A stretch of 16,844 nt of DNA from NCBI GenBank assembly GCA_946885765.1, contig CAMPHD010000025.1, positions 1 through 16,844 on the forward strand, in the 5' to 3' direction. Positions 1-7,145 of the stretch are shown one piece after another. Source of the stretch: an uncultured Thalassospira sp. (lineage in GTDB: Bacteria; Pseudomonadota; Alphaproteobacteria; Rhodospirillales_A; Thalassospiraceae). A program made the translations under genes and the position numbers. The notes below the pieces were generated by a model. The model was not told where the DNA came from and did not search any database. It was given only the letters and a program-made list of their open reading frames with translations. Numbering within the stretch: the stretch's first letter is position 1; every line of letters begins with the position of its first letter.

Positions 1-203
1 CACTTGGTAACTACCTGACGCCTAATCTTTTGGGCGGCAAGGACAGCCTTTGGTTCACGGAACAGATTTATACCCAGTTCATCACCCGGTTTAACTGGGA
101 ATCCGGATCGGCATTCGGGTTCCTGTTACTGGTTCTTTCATCCCTGATTGTCTGGATCGGCCTGAAACTTAGCCGCCAGACCCTTTCAGAAACCGTGAGC
201 TGA
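1..203 (+). CDS. ABC transporter permease, spermidine/putrescine type (PotB-like), C-terminal end only
   Basis: This is the last 66 codons of a gene that begins before the window; the reading frame starts at position 3 and ends at TGA 201-203. The visible sequence begins LGNYLTPNLLGGKDSLW, which resembles the periplasmic loop before the last helix of PotB/YdcU-type permeases. A hydrophobic segment (FGFLLLVLSSLIVWIGL) and a short cytoplasmic tail follow. The next permease gene starts 13 bp downstream with its ribosome-binding site directly after this stop, so the two are almost certainly one operon and form the heterodimeric channel of one importer. The ATPase and binding-protein genes presumably lie upstream. 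The substrate (polyamine, amino acid derivative or other) cannot be told from this fragment. Confidence 0.85.
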   Translation, partial: LGNYLTPNLLGGKDSLWFTEQIYTQFITRFNWESGSAFGFLLLVLSSLIVWIGLKLSRQTLSETVS

Positions 204-216
204 GGAGGCATAATCC

Positions 217-1077
217 ATGATTCCAAGTATTCCCCAGCCGCGTTTCTACAAGGGAATCTATACCGGGTATATCGCACTGTTTTTCGTCTATCTTAGTGCG
301 CCGTTGATTGTTGTCGGCGTGTTTGCCTTTAATGACAGCCTGTTTCCGTCCATGCCATGGGAGGGGGGCACACTCAAATGGTTCTTTGGCAGCGAGGGGC
401 CATATATCGGTATTTTCAATGACAGCAAGCTGCTTGAAAGCGTTGGGGTTTCAGCCTTTGTCGCATTTTGGGTGACCTTGCTGTCGGTAACTGTGGGAAC
501 CTGCAATGCGTTCCTGTTTGAACGTGCACAGTTTCCCGGTAAAAACCTTCTTTATGTCGTGGCATTGTCGCCGCTGGTTATTCCGGGGGTGATTTTGGGC
601 ATATCCATTCTGGTTTTTTCCAATGCTATTGCAAACGGGGTCGAAGAAACGATTGGATGGGATCTTGATTTCCTGCGCCCGGGATTGTTTCTGGTGATTA
701 TTGGCCAATTTGCCTTCATCACCACGATAACCACACTGGTGATATCCGCGCGTCTTCGGAAATTTGATATCAGCCTGGAAGAAGCTGCTCTTAATCTTGG
801 CGCAACCCGGCAGGCTGCCCTTTGGACGGTGACCATTCCGTTCCTGAAACCGGCTTTGGTCGGGGCGAGCATCGTTGCATTCCTGATGTCGTTTGAAAAT
901 TTCAATACAACCCTGATGCTGGTCGGGTCGGATGCTCCGTTGACAATTGCGATGTTTGATCGACTCAAGCAGGGTTCGACACCTGTTCTGAATGCCCTGT
1001 CATTGTTGTTGATGGTGGTTTCTGGAGGTTTGGCGCTACTTTCGGTGTTTGTGCAGCGGGATAAAAACAACGGCTGA
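217..1077 (+). CDS. ABC transporter permease, spermidine/putrescine type (PotC/YdcV-like)
   Basis: An inner-membrane permease of 286 residues, the usual size for PotC relatives. The ATG is preceded by GAGGAGG at 202-208, which fixes the start. An N-terminal helix lies around residues 15-37, followed by a periplasmic loop with FNDSLFPSMPWEGGTLKWF, typical of the PotC branch. Several more hydrophobic segments follow. The cytoplasmic EAA loop starts at about residue 189 (EAALNLGATRQAALWTVTIP) and keeps the conserved Gly, the site that docks on the ATPase. It partners the truncated permease just upstream. No terminator with a T-run is seen after the stop. The substrate is unknown; polyamines are only the family default. 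Assignment to the permease family is secure, but the exact subfamily is inferred. Confidence 0.93.
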   Translation: MIPSIPQPRFYKGIYTGYIALFFVYLSAPLIVVGVFAFNDSLFPSMPWEGGTLKWFFGSEGPYIGIFNDSKLLESVGVSAFVAFWVTLLSVTVGTCNAFLFERAQFPGKNLLYVVALSPLVIPGVILGISILVFSNAIANGVEETIGWDLDFLRPGLFLVIIGQFAFITTITTLVISARLRKFDISLEEAALNLGATRQAALWTVTIPFLKPALVGASIVAFLMSFENFNTTLMLVGSDAPLTIAMFDRLKQGSTPVLNALSLLLMVVSGGLALLSVFVQRDKNNG

Positions 1078-1104
1078 GCCAGGCAGGGTTTACAATCGGA
1101 AAGC

Positions 1105-1122
1105 ATGTTCGCGAATGAACAT
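1105..1122. promoter_or_regulatory. Inverted repeat ATGTTC-N6-GAACAT, candidate GlpR/DeoR-family operator
   Basis: ATGTTCGCGAATGAACAT has perfect 6-bp arms around a 6-bp spacer. The arm sequence, the spacing and the G after the left arm match the general form of the E. coli GlpR operator as I recall it (ATGTTCG...CGAACAT). This fits the glycerol-3-phosphate transport genes downstream. Its centre is 211 bp from that of the palindrome at 1317-1332, close to 20 helical turns, so looping between sites is possible. The protein that binds it is inferred, not shown. Confidence 0.45.
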
Positions 1123-1316
1123 TAAACGGGCGACTTAACGGATGACCGTTTTGCATATCCAAGTGAAATTCTTGCATTGTAATATTGCGAGTGCATGACG
1201 TCGTAATAATTATGAAAATGCCAGAAATGCTCGGAAAATGAATGGTATATGGACTCATCCGGAAATGAGGACAGTTATAATGATTGAAATTCTTTGCAAG
1301 ATGTTCGATTTATGAG

Positions 1317-1332
1317 ATGTTCATATGAACAT
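1317..1332. promoter_or_regulatory. Perfect 16-bp palindrome overlapping the ugpB -35 region, candidate operator
   Basis: ATGTTCATATGAACAT is its own reverse complement. It overlaps the predicted -35 hexamer (1326-1331), which is a repressor-like position. Its arms equal those at 1105-1122, but the spacer is 4 bp instead of 6. A lone ATGTTC lies 16 bp upstream at 1301. A related site, GTGTTCATTCGAACAT, occurs at 8045-8060 before a NUDIX gene. Confidence 0.5.
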
Positions 1333-1354
1333 TTGAAGGGGTCGAATATATACT
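1326..1354 (+). promoter_or_regulatory. Predicted sigma-70-type promoter of ugpBAEC
   Basis: The -10 element TATACT at 1349-1354 is 17 bp downstream of TGAACA (1326-1331), which matches four of six bases of TTGACA. Transcription would start near 1361 and leave a leader of about 160 nt before ugpB. The weak -35 suggests activator dependence or tight repression through the overlapping palindrome. Confidence 0.4.
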
Positions 1355-1521
1355 AAAAACTAAAAAATGGCGGTTTATAAGGTCATTTCGCGCATCAAAA
1401 GTAAATTTCCGAAAACTGTCACTTGAGGAAACGTCCCCCTCGAATGAAAACAAATGCGTTGCGTCAAACCGATCAACAGGCGGTCTGGCGCGTACAAGTT
1501 TTTATTTGGGAGATAGAATTC

Positions 1522-2820
1522 ATGTTTCGTAAAACCCTGATGGCTGCAGCAGCCGTGTTTGCCCTTGGCAGCACCGCCAATGCCGCAACCGAGATCACGT
1601 GGTGGCACGCAATGGATGGCGCACTTGGGGGTGTCGTTGACCAGATTGCTACCGACTTCAACGCCAGCCAGGACGAGTACAAAGTTATTGCCGTCAACAA
1701 AGGTGGCTACGAAGATACGATGACGGCCGGTATCGCGGCATTCCGCGCGAAAAACCAGCCGCACATCATCCAGATTTTTGATGCCGGTGCTGCAACCATT
1801 ATCAACGCAAAGGGTGCCACCTATCCGGTTGAAGACCTGATGCAGAAATATGGTGTTGGTTTCGATATCAACGATTACATTCCGGGTGTCCGCTATTTCT
1901 ATGCTGACTCGAACGACAAAATGATCGGTATGCCGTTCAACAGTTCGACCCCGCTTCTGTATTTCAACAAGGATGCGCTTGCCAAAGCCGGTGTTGAAGT
2001 GCCGAAAACCTGGCAGGAATTCGAAGAAGTCGCGCCGAAGCTGAAAGAAGCAGGTTATGAAGGCCTTGCGGAGTCGCACAGCCCGTGGATATTCTTTGAA
2101 AACTTCATGTCACGTCATAACCTGCAGATGGCTACCGCCAATAACGGTTATGACAGTACCGATGTGAAACTGCTCTATAGCAATGACGCGCTGAAAGATC
2201 ATTGGAAGCACGTCAAAGAGTGGAAAGATGCTGGTTACTTTGGCTACTATGGCCGTGCATGGGGCGCTAACCAGGACGCCTTCCTGCAGCAGAAAGCCGC
2301 GATGTGGCTCGGTTCTTCCGGCTCTTTCGGCGGCTTGAAAAAATCCGCACAATTTGAATTCGGCACTTCGACCCTTCCGTATTGGGAAGGTGTTGGTGAA
2401 GCACCGAAATCCACCTTTATCGGCGGCGGTTCACTGTTCGCCTTTGCCGGTCACACGGATGAAGAATACAAAGGCGTTGCCAAATTCTTCGAATTCCTGA
2501 CCAAGCCGGAAACCCAGTATTACTGGCACAAGGAAACCGGTTACGTTCCGATCACCACGGCGGCTTATGAGCTGGCCAAAAAAGACGGTTACTACGAAGA
2601 AAGCCCGGACGCCGAAGTTGGCATCCAGCAGCTGTCTGAAGAAGGTGGCGAGTGGACCAAAGGTTACCGTCTAGGCTTTTATGTCCAGATCCGTGAAGTC
2701 ATCTATCGCGAAGTCGACAAGATGATGAATGGTGAAGCAACCATCGATCAGGCATTTGCCGCGATTGAGGAAGAAGGCAATGCGTTGCTGAAACGCTTCA
2801 ACGACACCTATTCGAACTAA
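1522..2820 (+). CDS. ugpB: sn-glycerol-3-phosphate ABC transporter, periplasmic binding protein UgpB
   Basis: UgpB captures sn-glycerol-3-phosphate (and, in relatives, glycerophosphodiesters) in the periplasm and delivers it to the UgpAE channel. The product is 432 residues, close to E. coli UgpB. The start at ATG 1522 was chosen because it opens a classic signal peptide (MFRKTLMAAAAVFALGSTANA, cut after residue 21 at ANA) and has GGGAG at 1508-1512. Motifs shared with E. coli UgpB as I remember it are WWHAMDG near the mature N-terminus, GIAAFR, PFNSSTPLLYFNKDA, FIGGGSLF, KETGYVPIT and KGYRLGFYVQIR. It is the first gene of ugpBAEC. A hairpin with a T-tract just after the stop probably keeps the binding protein more abundant than the membrane parts. 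The family assignment is very secure; the exact ligand range is inferred. Confidence 0.96.
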   Translation: MFRKTLMAAAAVFALGSTANAATEITWWHAMDGALGGVVDQIATDFNASQDEYKVIAVNKGGYEDTMTAGIAAFRAKNQPHIIQIFDAGAATIINAKGATYPVEDLMQKYGVGFDINDYIPGVRYFYADSNDKMIGMPFNSSTPLLYFNKDALAKAGVEVPKTWQEFEEVAPKLKEAGYEGLAESHSPWIFFENFMSRHNLQMATANNGYDSTDVKLLYSNDALKDHWKHVKEWKDAGYFGYYGRAWGANQDAFLQQKAAMWLGSSGSFGGLKKSAQFEFGTSTLPYWEGVGEAPKSTFIGGGSLFAFAGHTDEEYKGVAKFFEFLTKPETQYYWHKETGYVPITTAAYELAKKDGYYEESPDAEVGIQQLSEEGGEWTKGYRLGFYVQIREVIYREVDKMMNGEATIDQAFAAIEEEGNALLKRFNDTYSN

Positions 2821-2834
2821 TCAGCATCTCGCTG

Positions 2835-2865
2835 ACAGGGCGGCTTGACGGTCGCCCTGTTTTTC
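2835..2865 (+). terminator. Intercistronic hairpin and T-tract between ugpB and ugpA (attenuating terminator)
   Basis: ACAGGGCG (2835-2842) pairs with CGCCCTGT (2853-2860), with extra G-U/C-G pairs inside, and is followed by TTTTTC. A second small hairpin, TCAGC/GCTGA (2821-2825 with 2831-2835), sits directly before it. Because ugpA, ugpE and ugpC follow without another clear promoter, this is probably a partial terminator or an mRNA-stabilising stem that sets a high ratio of binding protein to permease. Confidence 0.75.
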
Positions 2866-2898
2866 GATTCCTGGACCAGTCTTGGGGTTGCGTCAGCA

Positions 2899-3777
2899 AT
2901 GAAACGCGTACAATTCGGGCATAGCCCGGTTCCTTATTTTTTTATCGCACCGCAAATTCTGATTATTGCGATATTTTTCCTGTGGCCTGCGGCCCAGGCA
3001 GTTTATCAATCTTTCCTGCTTGAAGACGCATTTGGCCTGTCATCACAATTTGTCGGGCTCCGCAATTTTAAAGATGTGCTCGCCAGTGGGGCCTGGTTGC
3101 AGTCTGCGATCTTTACTGCGGTTTTTTCCTTCCTTGTGGCGTTCTTTTCCATCGCAATTTCGCTGTTTCTGGCAGTACGAGCCGACGAAGTGATCCGTGG
3201 GGCGAAATCGTACAAAACGCTTTTGATGTGGGGTTATGCCGTTGCGCCGCCTGTGGCCGGCTTGCTGGGCAATATGCTGTTCAATCCGTTGATGGGGGAC
3301 CTTTACAAACTGTTCAACAGTTTTGGTTTTGAGTTCAACCACATCCAGAATGCAAATGATGCAGCCTTTGTCGTAACGCTGATTGCGGTCTGGAAACAGG
3401 TCAGTGTGAATTTCATCTTCTTCCTGTCGGGGTTACAGGGCATTCCGAAATCGGTAACCGAAGCCGCGACACTTGATTGCAAAAGTGCCGAACGCCGGTT
3501 CTGGACGATTACATTCCCGCTTCTCGCACCGACCACCTTCTTCCTGATGGTGATCAACCTGACTTATGCCTTCTTCGAAACATTCGGGATCATCGACGTT
3601 TCGACCAAGGGATCGCCGGGCGGTTCAACCGCAACGCTTGTTTACAAGGTGTATGTGGACGGCTTCCTCGGTGCGGATATGGGCAGCAGTTCTGCGCAAT
3701 CGGTGCTGCTGATGATCATGGTGAGCGTGCTGACCGTGTTCCAGTTCCGTTTCATTGAACGCAAAGTGCATTATTAG
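2899..3777 (+). CDS. ugpA: sn-glycerol-3-phosphate ABC transporter, permease UgpA
   Basis: One of the two inner-membrane channel subunits of the Ugp importer, 292 residues (E. coli UgpA is about 295). The start at ATG 2899 was chosen over an upstream TTG at 2845, because the protein from there (MKRVQFGHSPVPYFFIAPQ) aligns with the E. coli N-terminus and the upstream extension would run into the intercistronic hairpin. The ribosome-binding site is weak (GGGG at 2884-2887). Six hydrophobic segments are visible, with FGLSSQFVGLRNF in the first periplasmic loop and a C-terminus QFRFIERKVHY like the E. coli one. The EAA loop at about residue 188 reads EAATLDCKSAERRFWTITFP: the normally conserved Gly after the Asp is Cys, followed by Lys. 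The frame is intact, so this is a substitution and not a frameshift. ugpE starts 10 bp downstream. Confidence 0.95.
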   Translation: MKRVQFGHSPVPYFFIAPQILIIAIFFLWPAAQAVYQSFLLEDAFGLSSQFVGLRNFKDVLASGAWLQSAIFTAVFSFLVAFFSIAISLFLAVRADEVIRGAKSYKTLLMWGYAVAPPVAGLLGNMLFNPLMGDLYKLFNSFGFEFNHIQNANDAAFVVTLIAVWKQVSVNFIFFLSGLQGIPKSVTEAATLDCKSAERRFWTITFPLLAPTTFFLMVINLTYAFFETFGIIDVSTKGSPGGSTATLVYKVYVDGFLGADMGSSSAQSVLLMIMVSVLTVFQFRFIERKVHY

Positions 3778-3787
3778 GGGGCGCGTC

Positions 3788-4642
3788 ATGTATCAGTCAA
3801 AATGGCGTTCAATCACTAATCATCTGATCCTTATCCTTGGATCGTTGTTTATGATCCTGCCGGTCTGGATCGCGCTGGTGTCATCCACCCATACCCGTGA
3901 ATATCTGTTCCAGCACGGTTTGCAGTTCTGGTTTGGCGGGCATTTTATCGAGAATTACGGGTCTATTCTGTTTGACCCGGATGCAACAAAGGGGCGGGTT
4001 ACGGCCCTTGAAATGCTGTTTAACAGTATGGTGCTTGGTCTTGGCTTTGCCATCGGAAAGGTCATCATTTCAATGATGGCGGCCTACGCCATCGTCTATT
4101 TCCGATTCAGGCTGGCGGTGCCGTTGTTCTGGGTGATCTTTTCAACCCTTTTGCTGCCACTTGAGGTCCGCATCGTGCCGTCTTACGAGGTCGTTGCGGA
4201 ACTGGGCTTGCTCAATACCTACACAGGCCTGATTTTACCGCTGATCGCTTCGGCTACGGGAACATTCTTCTTCCGGCAGTTTTACCGTTCGGTTCCCGAC
4301 GAACTGCTTGAAGCAGCCCGTCTGGACGGGGCAGGGCCGTTGCGTTTTTTCCTCGATATTCTGGTGCCGCTGTCGGTTACCATGATTGCTGCGATCTTTA
4401 TCATCATGTTTGTTGTTGGCTGGAACCAGTATCTGTGGCCGTTGCTGATGACGACCGATGATCAGCTTTACACCATCGTGATCGGGATCAAGCAGGTTTA
4501 CAACTCGCTGTATGAAGGCGGACAGATCCCGCAATTCCCCAAAGCATTCGCACTGACGATCATGGCAACCATTCCTCCGGTACTGGTGGTGGTGATTTTC
4601 CAGCGCATGTTTGTCAAAGGGTTGGTCGAAACTGAAAAATAG
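3788..4642 (+). CDS. ugpE: sn-glycerol-3-phosphate ABC transporter, permease UgpE
   Basis: The second channel subunit of the Ugp importer, 284 residues (E. coli UgpE is 281). ATG 3788 has AGGGGG at 3776-3781, overlapping the ugpA stop, so translation is probably coupled. An upstream in-frame start at 3755 lies inside ugpA and would add a polar extension not found in the family. Motifs shared with E. coli UgpE include LMLPVEVRI-like LLLPLEVRIVPSYEV, ASATGTFFFRQF and WNQYLWPLL. The EAA loop at about residue 175 (EAARLDGAGPLRFFLDILVP) is canonical and retains Gly, unlike that of UgpA. The C-terminus is GLVETEK. Confidence 0.96.
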   Translation: MYQSKWRSITNHLILILGSLFMILPVWIALVSSTHTREYLFQHGLQFWFGGHFIENYGSILFDPDATKGRVTALEMLFNSMVLGLGFAIGKVIISMMAAYAIVYFRFRLAVPLFWVIFSTLLLPLEVRIVPSYEVVAELGLLNTYTGLILPLIASATGTFFFRQFYRSVPDELLEAARLDGAGPLRFFLDILVPLSVTMIAAIFIIMFVVGWNQYLWPLLMTTDDQLYTIVIGIKQVYNSLYEGGQIPQFPKAFALTIMATIPPVLVVVIFQRMFVKGLVETEK

Positions 4643-4704
4643 GTTCGATCAATCATTTGACATCAGTGATTTAAAATACACAGATCCGCATACAGGATAC
4701 GAAA

Positions 4705-5775
4705 ATGGCAACTGTTACCCTTAATGGGGCTGAAAAAACCTACGCCAACGGCTTCAAGGCGCTGCATGGTATTGATCTTGAAATTGGTGACGGGGAATTC
4801 ACCGTTCTGGTGGGCCCGTCCGGCTGTGGAAAATCAACACTTCTGCGCATGATTGCCGGGCTTGAAGGCATTTCAAATGGCGAGATCAGGATAGATGACC
4901 GGGTGGTGAACAATGTCGCCCCCGCTGATCGTGATATTGCCATGGTGTTTCAGAACTACGCGCTTTATCCGCATATGACCAATTACGCCAACATGGCCTA
5001 TGGTCTTAAGAACCGAGGATACAGCAAGGTCGAAATCGACACCCGCGTTCGTGACGCCGCCAGGATTCTGCAACTCGACGATTATCTGGAACGCAAACCG
5101 CAGCAGCTTTCAGGTGGTCAGCGCCAGCGCGTTGCCATGGGTCGCGCGATTGTCCGTGAACCAAAGGTCTTTTTGTTTGACGAACCGTTGTCCAACCTTG
5201 ACGCCAAATTGCGTGTCGACATGCGGCTTGAAATCAAGAACCTTCAGCAACGCCTTGGTATTACGTCTGTTTATGTAACGCATGATCAGGTTGAAGCCAT
5301 GACATTGGCGGATCGCCTGATTGTCATGAATGCCGGTATCGCCGAACAGATCGGTACGCCGATCGAAATCTATGAAAAGCCCGCCAGCCTGTTTGTGGCA
5401 AGCTTCATCGGATCGCCGTCGATGAACTTCCTTGATGGTAAAGTTTCAGACGACAAAAGCCACGTTGTTCTGGGTGATGGCAGCAAGATTGATCTTGATC
5501 ACGTTATAGATGCCGGGCGCGACCTTGTGGTTGGCGTCCGTCCGGAACATTTCACGCTTAAGACTGATGGTAGCGGGGCATTGAAGGCCCGGGTTCGTAT
5601 GATCGAATCTCTGGGCGCGGAAACCCTGATCTATCTTGAATTTGGCGAGAAGAATGAAAACGTGACCCTGCGCATGCAAGGCACGCATCAATTTGATAAA
5701 GGGCAGGAATTGTCGCTCGCAACCAGTGCCAATCTGGTTCACCTGTTTGATAAGGACAATGGTAAACGCCTTTGA
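4705..5775 (+). CDS. ugpC: sn-glycerol-3-phosphate ABC transporter, ATP-binding protein UgpC
   Basis: The ATPase that powers glycerol-3-phosphate import, on the cytoplasmic face bound to the EAA loops of UgpA and UgpE. It is 356 residues, the same as E. coli UgpC. Motifs are Walker A GPSGCGKST (37-45), Q-loop Gln83 in VFQNYALYPHM, signature LSGGQRQRV (135-143), Walker B VFLFDE (155-160), D-loop SNLD (163-166) and switch His193 in VTHDQVEAMT. The C-terminal 120 residues form a TOBE/MOP-type domain (VVGVRPEHF). ATG 4705 follows AGGA at 4694-4697. It is the last gene of the operon, followed by a strong terminator. MalK- or MsmK-type ATPases have the same motifs, so the UgpC call rests mainly on the operon context and length. 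No ugpQ phosphodiesterase gene follows. Confidence 0.95.
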   Translation: MATVTLNGAEKTYANGFKALHGIDLEIGDGEFTVLVGPSGCGKSTLLRMIAGLEGISNGEIRIDDRVVNNVAPADRDIAMVFQNYALYPHMTNYANMAYGLKNRGYSKVEIDTRVRDAARILQLDDYLERKPQQLSGGQRQRVAMGRAIVREPKVFLFDEPLSNLDAKLRVDMRLEIKNLQQRLGITSVYVTHDQVEAMTLADRLIVMNAGIAEQIGTPIEIYEKPASLFVASFIGSPSMNFLDGKVSDDKSHVVLGDGSKIDLDHVIDAGRDLVVGVRPEHFTLKTDGSGALKARVRMIESLGAETLIYLEFGEKNENVTLRMQGTHQFDKGQELSLATSANLVHLFDKDNGKRL

Positions 5776-5813
5776 GTTTCGAGTTCCCTGGTCCGTCGCA
5801 AGACGGTCTGCAG

Positions 5814-5850
5814 CGACCCCGGCGCATTCATTGTGCCGGGGTCGTTTTTT
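5814..5850 (+). terminator. Rho-independent terminator of ugpBAEC
   Basis: CGACCCCGGC (5814-5823) pairs perfectly with GCCGGGGTCG (5835-5844), extended inward by three further pairs, and is followed by six T residues. It separates the ugp operon from the msrC gene. Confidence 0.93.
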
Positions 5851-5944
5851 AAAGGTAGTCGTTGCCCGAAAGGGTGATTTTATTCTTGTCTCGATGCGGG
5901 CAAGCGGGTAGTTCCTAGGCCATTACAGCGCAGGAGCTATCCAA

Positions 5945-6418
5945 GTGAACGCCGAACAGAAACAGGCTCTTTATCAGGAAGCTGAAAAAGAGCTGATCAG
6001 CATCACCGAAGGTGAAACCAACGTCACAGCATTGATGGCGACGGTTAGCTGCATTCTGGCGCAAAAGTTCGACTATTATTTCTGGACGGGCTTCTATATC
6101 GTTGATCCGGAAAAAGAAAATGAACTGGTCGTTGGGCCGTATCAGGGAACTTTGGGCTGTCTGCGCATCCCGTTTGGCCGTGGCGTTTGTGGCACGGCTG
6201 CTGCAACGCTTGAAACCCAGCTTGTTAAAGATGTTCATGCGTTTCCGGGACATATCGCGTGCGACAGTCGATCAAACTCCGAGATCGTTGTGCCGGTTCT
6301 GAACGCTCACGGACAGTTGATTGCCGTGCTTGACGTCGATAGTGTCGATATCGGCTCGTTCGACGAGACTGATCGCGTCGCACTTGAAACTTTAATACAG
6401 CGCATTTTTGCGCAATGA
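5945..6418 (+). CDS. msrC: Free methionine-(R)-sulfoxide reductase (GAF-domain MsrC/YebR type)
   Basis: A cytoplasmic enzyme that reduces free L-methionine-(R)-sulfoxide to methionine, repairing oxidised amino acid and, in the family, using thioredoxin. The product is 157 residues, essentially one GAF domain. The start is GTG 5945 with AGGAG at 5932-5936. The three conserved cysteines are present as Cys72 (GCLRIPFGRG), Cys82 (GVCGTAA) and Cys106 (HIACDSRSNSEIVVP). Their spacing of 10 and 24 matches Cys84/94/118 of E. coli YebR. Family motifs FYWTGFY-like FWTGFYIVD, GPYQG and VLDVDS are present. It stands between terminators of the ugp operon and ssb; co-transcription with ssb is possible because no terminator lies between them. 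Confidence 0.93.
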   Translation: MNAEQKQALYQEAEKELISITEGETNVTALMATVSCILAQKFDYYFWTGFYIVDPEKENELVVGPYQGTLGCLRIPFGRGVCGTAAATLETQLVKDVHAFPGHIACDSRSNSEIVVPVLNAHGQLIAVLDVDSVDIGSFDETDRVALETLIQRIFAQ

Positions 6419-6428
6419 TAACTCACCA

Positions 6429-6446
6429 GTTTCGTACATACGAAAC
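6429..6446. promoter_or_regulatory. 18-bp near-perfect inverted repeat upstream of ssb
   Basis: GTTTCGTACATACGAAAC has 8-bp arms (GTTTCGTA/TACGAAAC) around a 2-bp CA centre and lies 32 bp before the ssb start. It is not followed by a T-run, so it is not a terminator. The two-base centre suits a dimeric DNA-binding protein. It does not match the alphaproteobacterial LexA box (GTTC-N7-GTTC). The regulator is unknown. Confidence 0.45.
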
Positions 6447-6477
6447 GGCGGACAACACAAACTTTGGAAGATAACCC

Positions 6478-6999
6478 ATGGCTGGCAGTGTCAATAAAGT
6501 CATTCTCGTCGGGAACCTCGGCCGCGATCCTGAAATCCGTTTCACGCAGGCTGGCAAAAAGATTGCCAATTTCAGCATTGCGACGTCGGAGCAATGGCGT
6601 GACCGTCAGTCGGGCGAGCGCCGTGAGCGCACCGAATGGCATCGTATTGTCGTCTTCAACGAAGGCCTTGCCGATGTTGTCGAGCGTTTTGTGAAAAAAG
6701 GCAGCAAGCTTTACATCGAAGGCCAGCTCCGTACCCGCAAATGGCAGGGACAGGATGGCAAGGACAACTACACCACCGAGATCGTTCTTGAGGGCTTTAA
6801 CTCGAACCTGACCATGCTGGATAACCGCGGCGAAGGCGGCGGAATGGGTGGTGGTTCCGGTTCGGGCGGCGGATATGGCGCAGATAATGGTGGCGGATAC
6901 GGCGGCGGTTCTGACGCTGGCTGGGGTAACAGCGGATCCTCGGGGGGCGGTTCGGCACCGGCTGGTGCACCAGATCTTGATGACGAGATTCCATTCTAA
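6478..6999 (+). CDS. ssb: Single-stranded DNA-binding protein
   Basis: SSB coats single-stranded DNA during replication, recombination and repair, and recruits partners through its C-terminal tail. It is 173 residues. The OB-fold covers about residues 1-115, starting [21 protein letters not shown], with [10 protein letters not shown] and [13 protein letters not shown] as further family motifs. A Gly-rich disordered linker follows (about 119-160), and the acidic tip DLDDEIPF ends the protein. ATG 6478 has GGAAG at 6466-6470. It has its own terminator. It is not adjacent to uvrA, as it is in several other proteobacteria. RecG, encoded later in this window, is a known SSB-tail partner in E. coli. 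Confidence 0.98.
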   Translation: MAGSVNKVILVGNLGRDPEIRFTQAGKKIANFSIATSEQWRDRQSGERRERTEWHRIVVFNEGLADVVERFVKKGSKLYIEGQLRTRKWQGQDGKDNYTTEIVLEGFNSNLTMLDNRGEGGGMGGGSGSGGGYGADNGGGYGGGSDAGWGNSGSSGGGSAPAGAPDLDDEIPF

Positions 7000-7027
7000 G
7001 AAAATATTTGATCCCAAGATCGCATTT

Positions 7028-7066
7028 ATGCCCCCGAACATGCTTTTGTTCGGGGGTATTTTTGTT
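7028..7066 (+). terminator. Rho-independent terminator of ssb
   Basis: CCCCCGAACA (7031-7040) pairs with TGTTCGGGGG (7047-7056) around a 6-nt loop, extended outward by three further pairs, and runs into TATTTTTGTTT. Confidence 0.93.
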
Positions 7067-7145
7067 TAAGCGTGAAATAACAGCAGGTTTTTTTGAGACC
7101 TGTGTTGGAGTTTCTGGTCGTAAATAGCGAGAAGTTACACATACG

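Larger units (their letters stand above)
1078..1521. other. 444-bp intergenic regulatory region upstream of ugpB
   Basis: An AT-rich gap between the polyamine-type permease gene and ugpB. It contains an ATGTTC-N6-GAACAT inverted repeat (1105-1122), a lone ATGTTC half-site (1301-1306), a perfect 16-bp palindrome (1317-1332) and a TATACT -10 element (1349-1354). The predicted ugpB leader is about 160 nt. A reading frame could be extended upstream of ugpB to a TTG at 1423, but that extension lacks a signal-peptide start and a ribosome-binding site and is not believed. A single CTGTCAC at 1416-1422 resembles half a Pho box, but no second half lies at the expected distance. Confidence 0.7.

Noticed and set aside
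552..1106. 184-codon minus-strand frame across the PotC-like permease gene
   Set aside because: It lies wholly opposite a clear ABC permease, has no ribosome-binding site or recognisable domain and is a shadow of the real gene's codon pattern.
1416..1422. CTGTCAC as a Pho box before ugpB
   Set aside because: Ugp genes are phosphate-regulated in E. coli, so this was looked for. Only one 7-bp half is present and no second half lies 11 bp away on either side, so PhoB control is not supported by the sequence.
1375..2079. 234-codon minus-strand frame opposite ugpB
   Set aside because: It is antisense to a secure UgpB coding sequence and begins inside it; no domain or start signal supports it.
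6429..6446. Dyad before ssb as a LexA box or as a terminator of msrC
   Set aside because: It lacks the GTTC-N7-GTTC direct repeat of alphaproteobacterial LexA sites and no T-run follows, so neither reading fits; it was kept only as an operator candidate.
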